Below, in pieces: positions 63,577 through 64,000 of a stretch of 64,000 bases of DNA. Position numbers and translations under genes: made by a program. Source of the DNA: Nostoc sp. NIES-3756 (lineage in GTDB: Bacteria; Cyanobacteriota; Cyanobacteriia; Cyanobacteriales; Nostocaceae); contig NZ_AP017295.1 of assembly GCF_001548375.1 (NCBI RefSeq), positions 6,090,001-6,154,000 on the forward strand, read 5' to 3'. The notes under the pieces were generated by a model. It was not told where the DNA came from. It saw nothing but the letters and a program-made list of their open reading frames with translations, and made no database searches. Numbering within the stretch: the stretch's first letter is position 1; each line of letters begins with the position of its first letter.

Positions 63577-64000
63577 ATGCAGTTTAATAATGCGATCAAC
63601 TATATGTTTCCTCTGCTGGCTAATACAACCCAAGCCGCAGACAGTTCGCTGGTACTAGCGGCAGTCCTACTGAGTTTAGTAGTAGTTTACTTTGCTAGCA
63701 AACTTGGCGGTGAACTATCTAACCGAGTAGGCTTACCACCAGTCTTAGGTGAACTAGTGGGTGGTGTAGTAGTAGGAGTCTCTGTCTTGCACCTATTGGT
63801 ATTCCCTGAAGGTGGTGCAGACAGTTCCAGTTCTTTGATTATGGCCTTCCTCCAGACTACGGCAGGTTTAACTCCCGAAGCGACACCAGCAGTATTTACC
63901 GCCCAGTCAGAGGTAATTTCTGTATTAGCCGAACTGGGTGTAATTATCCTGCTGTTTGAAATCGGCTTAGAGTCAAACTTAAAAGACTTAATGGCAGTGG
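63577..64000 (+). CDS. CPA2 cation:proton antiporter, N-terminal part (partial)
   Basis: ATG 63577 opens a frame that runs off the window end: MQFNNAINYMFPLLANTTQA, then ADSSLVLAAVLLSLVVVYF, GLPPVLGELVGGVVVG, and IILLFEIGLES. The block GLPPVLGELVGG is typical of KefB/NhaS3-type CPA2 antiporters. About 141 residues are visible and cover roughly the first helices. It may be the thylakoid NhaS3-type Na+/H+ antiporter; too little is visible to say. Confidence 0.82.
   Translation, partial: MQFNNAINYMFPLLANTTQAADSSLVLAAVLLSLVVVYFASKLGGELSNRVGLPPVLGELVGGVVVGVSVLHLLVFPEGGADSSSSLIMAFLQTTAGLTPEATPAVFTAQSEVISVLAELGVIILLFEIGLESNLKDLMAV

Overview
The window comes from a filamentous, heterocyst-forming cyanobacterium of the Nostoc/Anabaena type. 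The evidence is the beta-carboxysome ccm cluster, the phycocyanin cpc operon with four cpcG linkers, a full-length patA heterocyst-pattern gene, many copies of the cyanobacterial octamer GCGATCGC, and arrays of tandem heptanucleotides (STRR type) in many intergenic gaps. I cannot name the species. The ccm, patA/cpc and mre/ssb blocks resemble, from memory, blocks that lie far apart in Nostoc PCC 7120, so the gene order here is rearranged relative to that strain.

Layout. 1-8.3 kb: the 3' end of DNA polymerase III alpha, small hypothetical genes, a Tab2-family protein, a TldE/PmbA homologue, a CLC-CBS-UspA fusion and a P-loop kinase-like protein. 8.3-17.8 kb: a Ser/Thr kinase with seven WD40 repeats, a DUF429 protein, alpha-glucan phosphorylase, a Crp-family regulator, an SLH-OprB porin with a clear terminator, and a small zinc-finger-like protein. 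17.8-29.1 kb: a carbon-concentrating region. A minus-strand ndhF4-ndhD4-cupB set for NDH-1 CO2 uptake diverges from a plus-strand ccmK2-K1-L-M-N-O carboxysome cluster, followed by a CmpR/RbcR-type LysR gene. ccmM carries a well-placed internal GTG start for the short M35 form. 29.4-34.8 kb: MuiA-like protein, patA, a Uma2 nuclease-like gene and an RluD-type pseudouridine synthase. 35.3-42.9 kb: cpcB-A-C-D-E-F-G1-G2-G3-G4, ending in hairpins. No pec genes precede it. CpcG3 has a C-terminal membrane helix (CpcL type).

43-55 kb is the accessory, decaying part: a frameshifted pseudogene, two MITE-like elements, an IS701-type transposase remnant, GNAT and DUF697-like remnants, a proline-catabolic PutA with a repeat-derived linker, two uncharacterised genes in tandem, an FHA membrane protein and two further Uma2 genes. 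55-64 kb returns to housekeeping genes: alpha/beta hydrolase, QueD-like enzyme, ribD, mreBCD, a tail-less ssb, a SIMPL-domain protein, and the start of a CPA2 cation/proton antiporter cut by the window edge.

Working together: NDH-1 with CupB hydrates CO2 to bicarbonate in the cytosol, the Ccm proteins build the shell and core that concentrate it around Rubisco (not encoded here), and the LysR regulator is placed to tie these to carbon status. The cpc operon builds phycobilisome rods (CpcBACD), their chromophore lyase (CpcEF) and alternative rod-core or membrane connectors (CpcG1-4). The most unusual observations are a CLC protein with Gln at the gating-glutamate site, a PatA receiver with Ser at the phospho-acceptor site, the ccmM internal start, a repeat embedded in putA, and several decayed or mobile fragments between 43 and 55 kb. 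I found no clear, wholly novel multi-gene system; the closest candidate is the uncharacterised pair at 49.4-50.6 kb.
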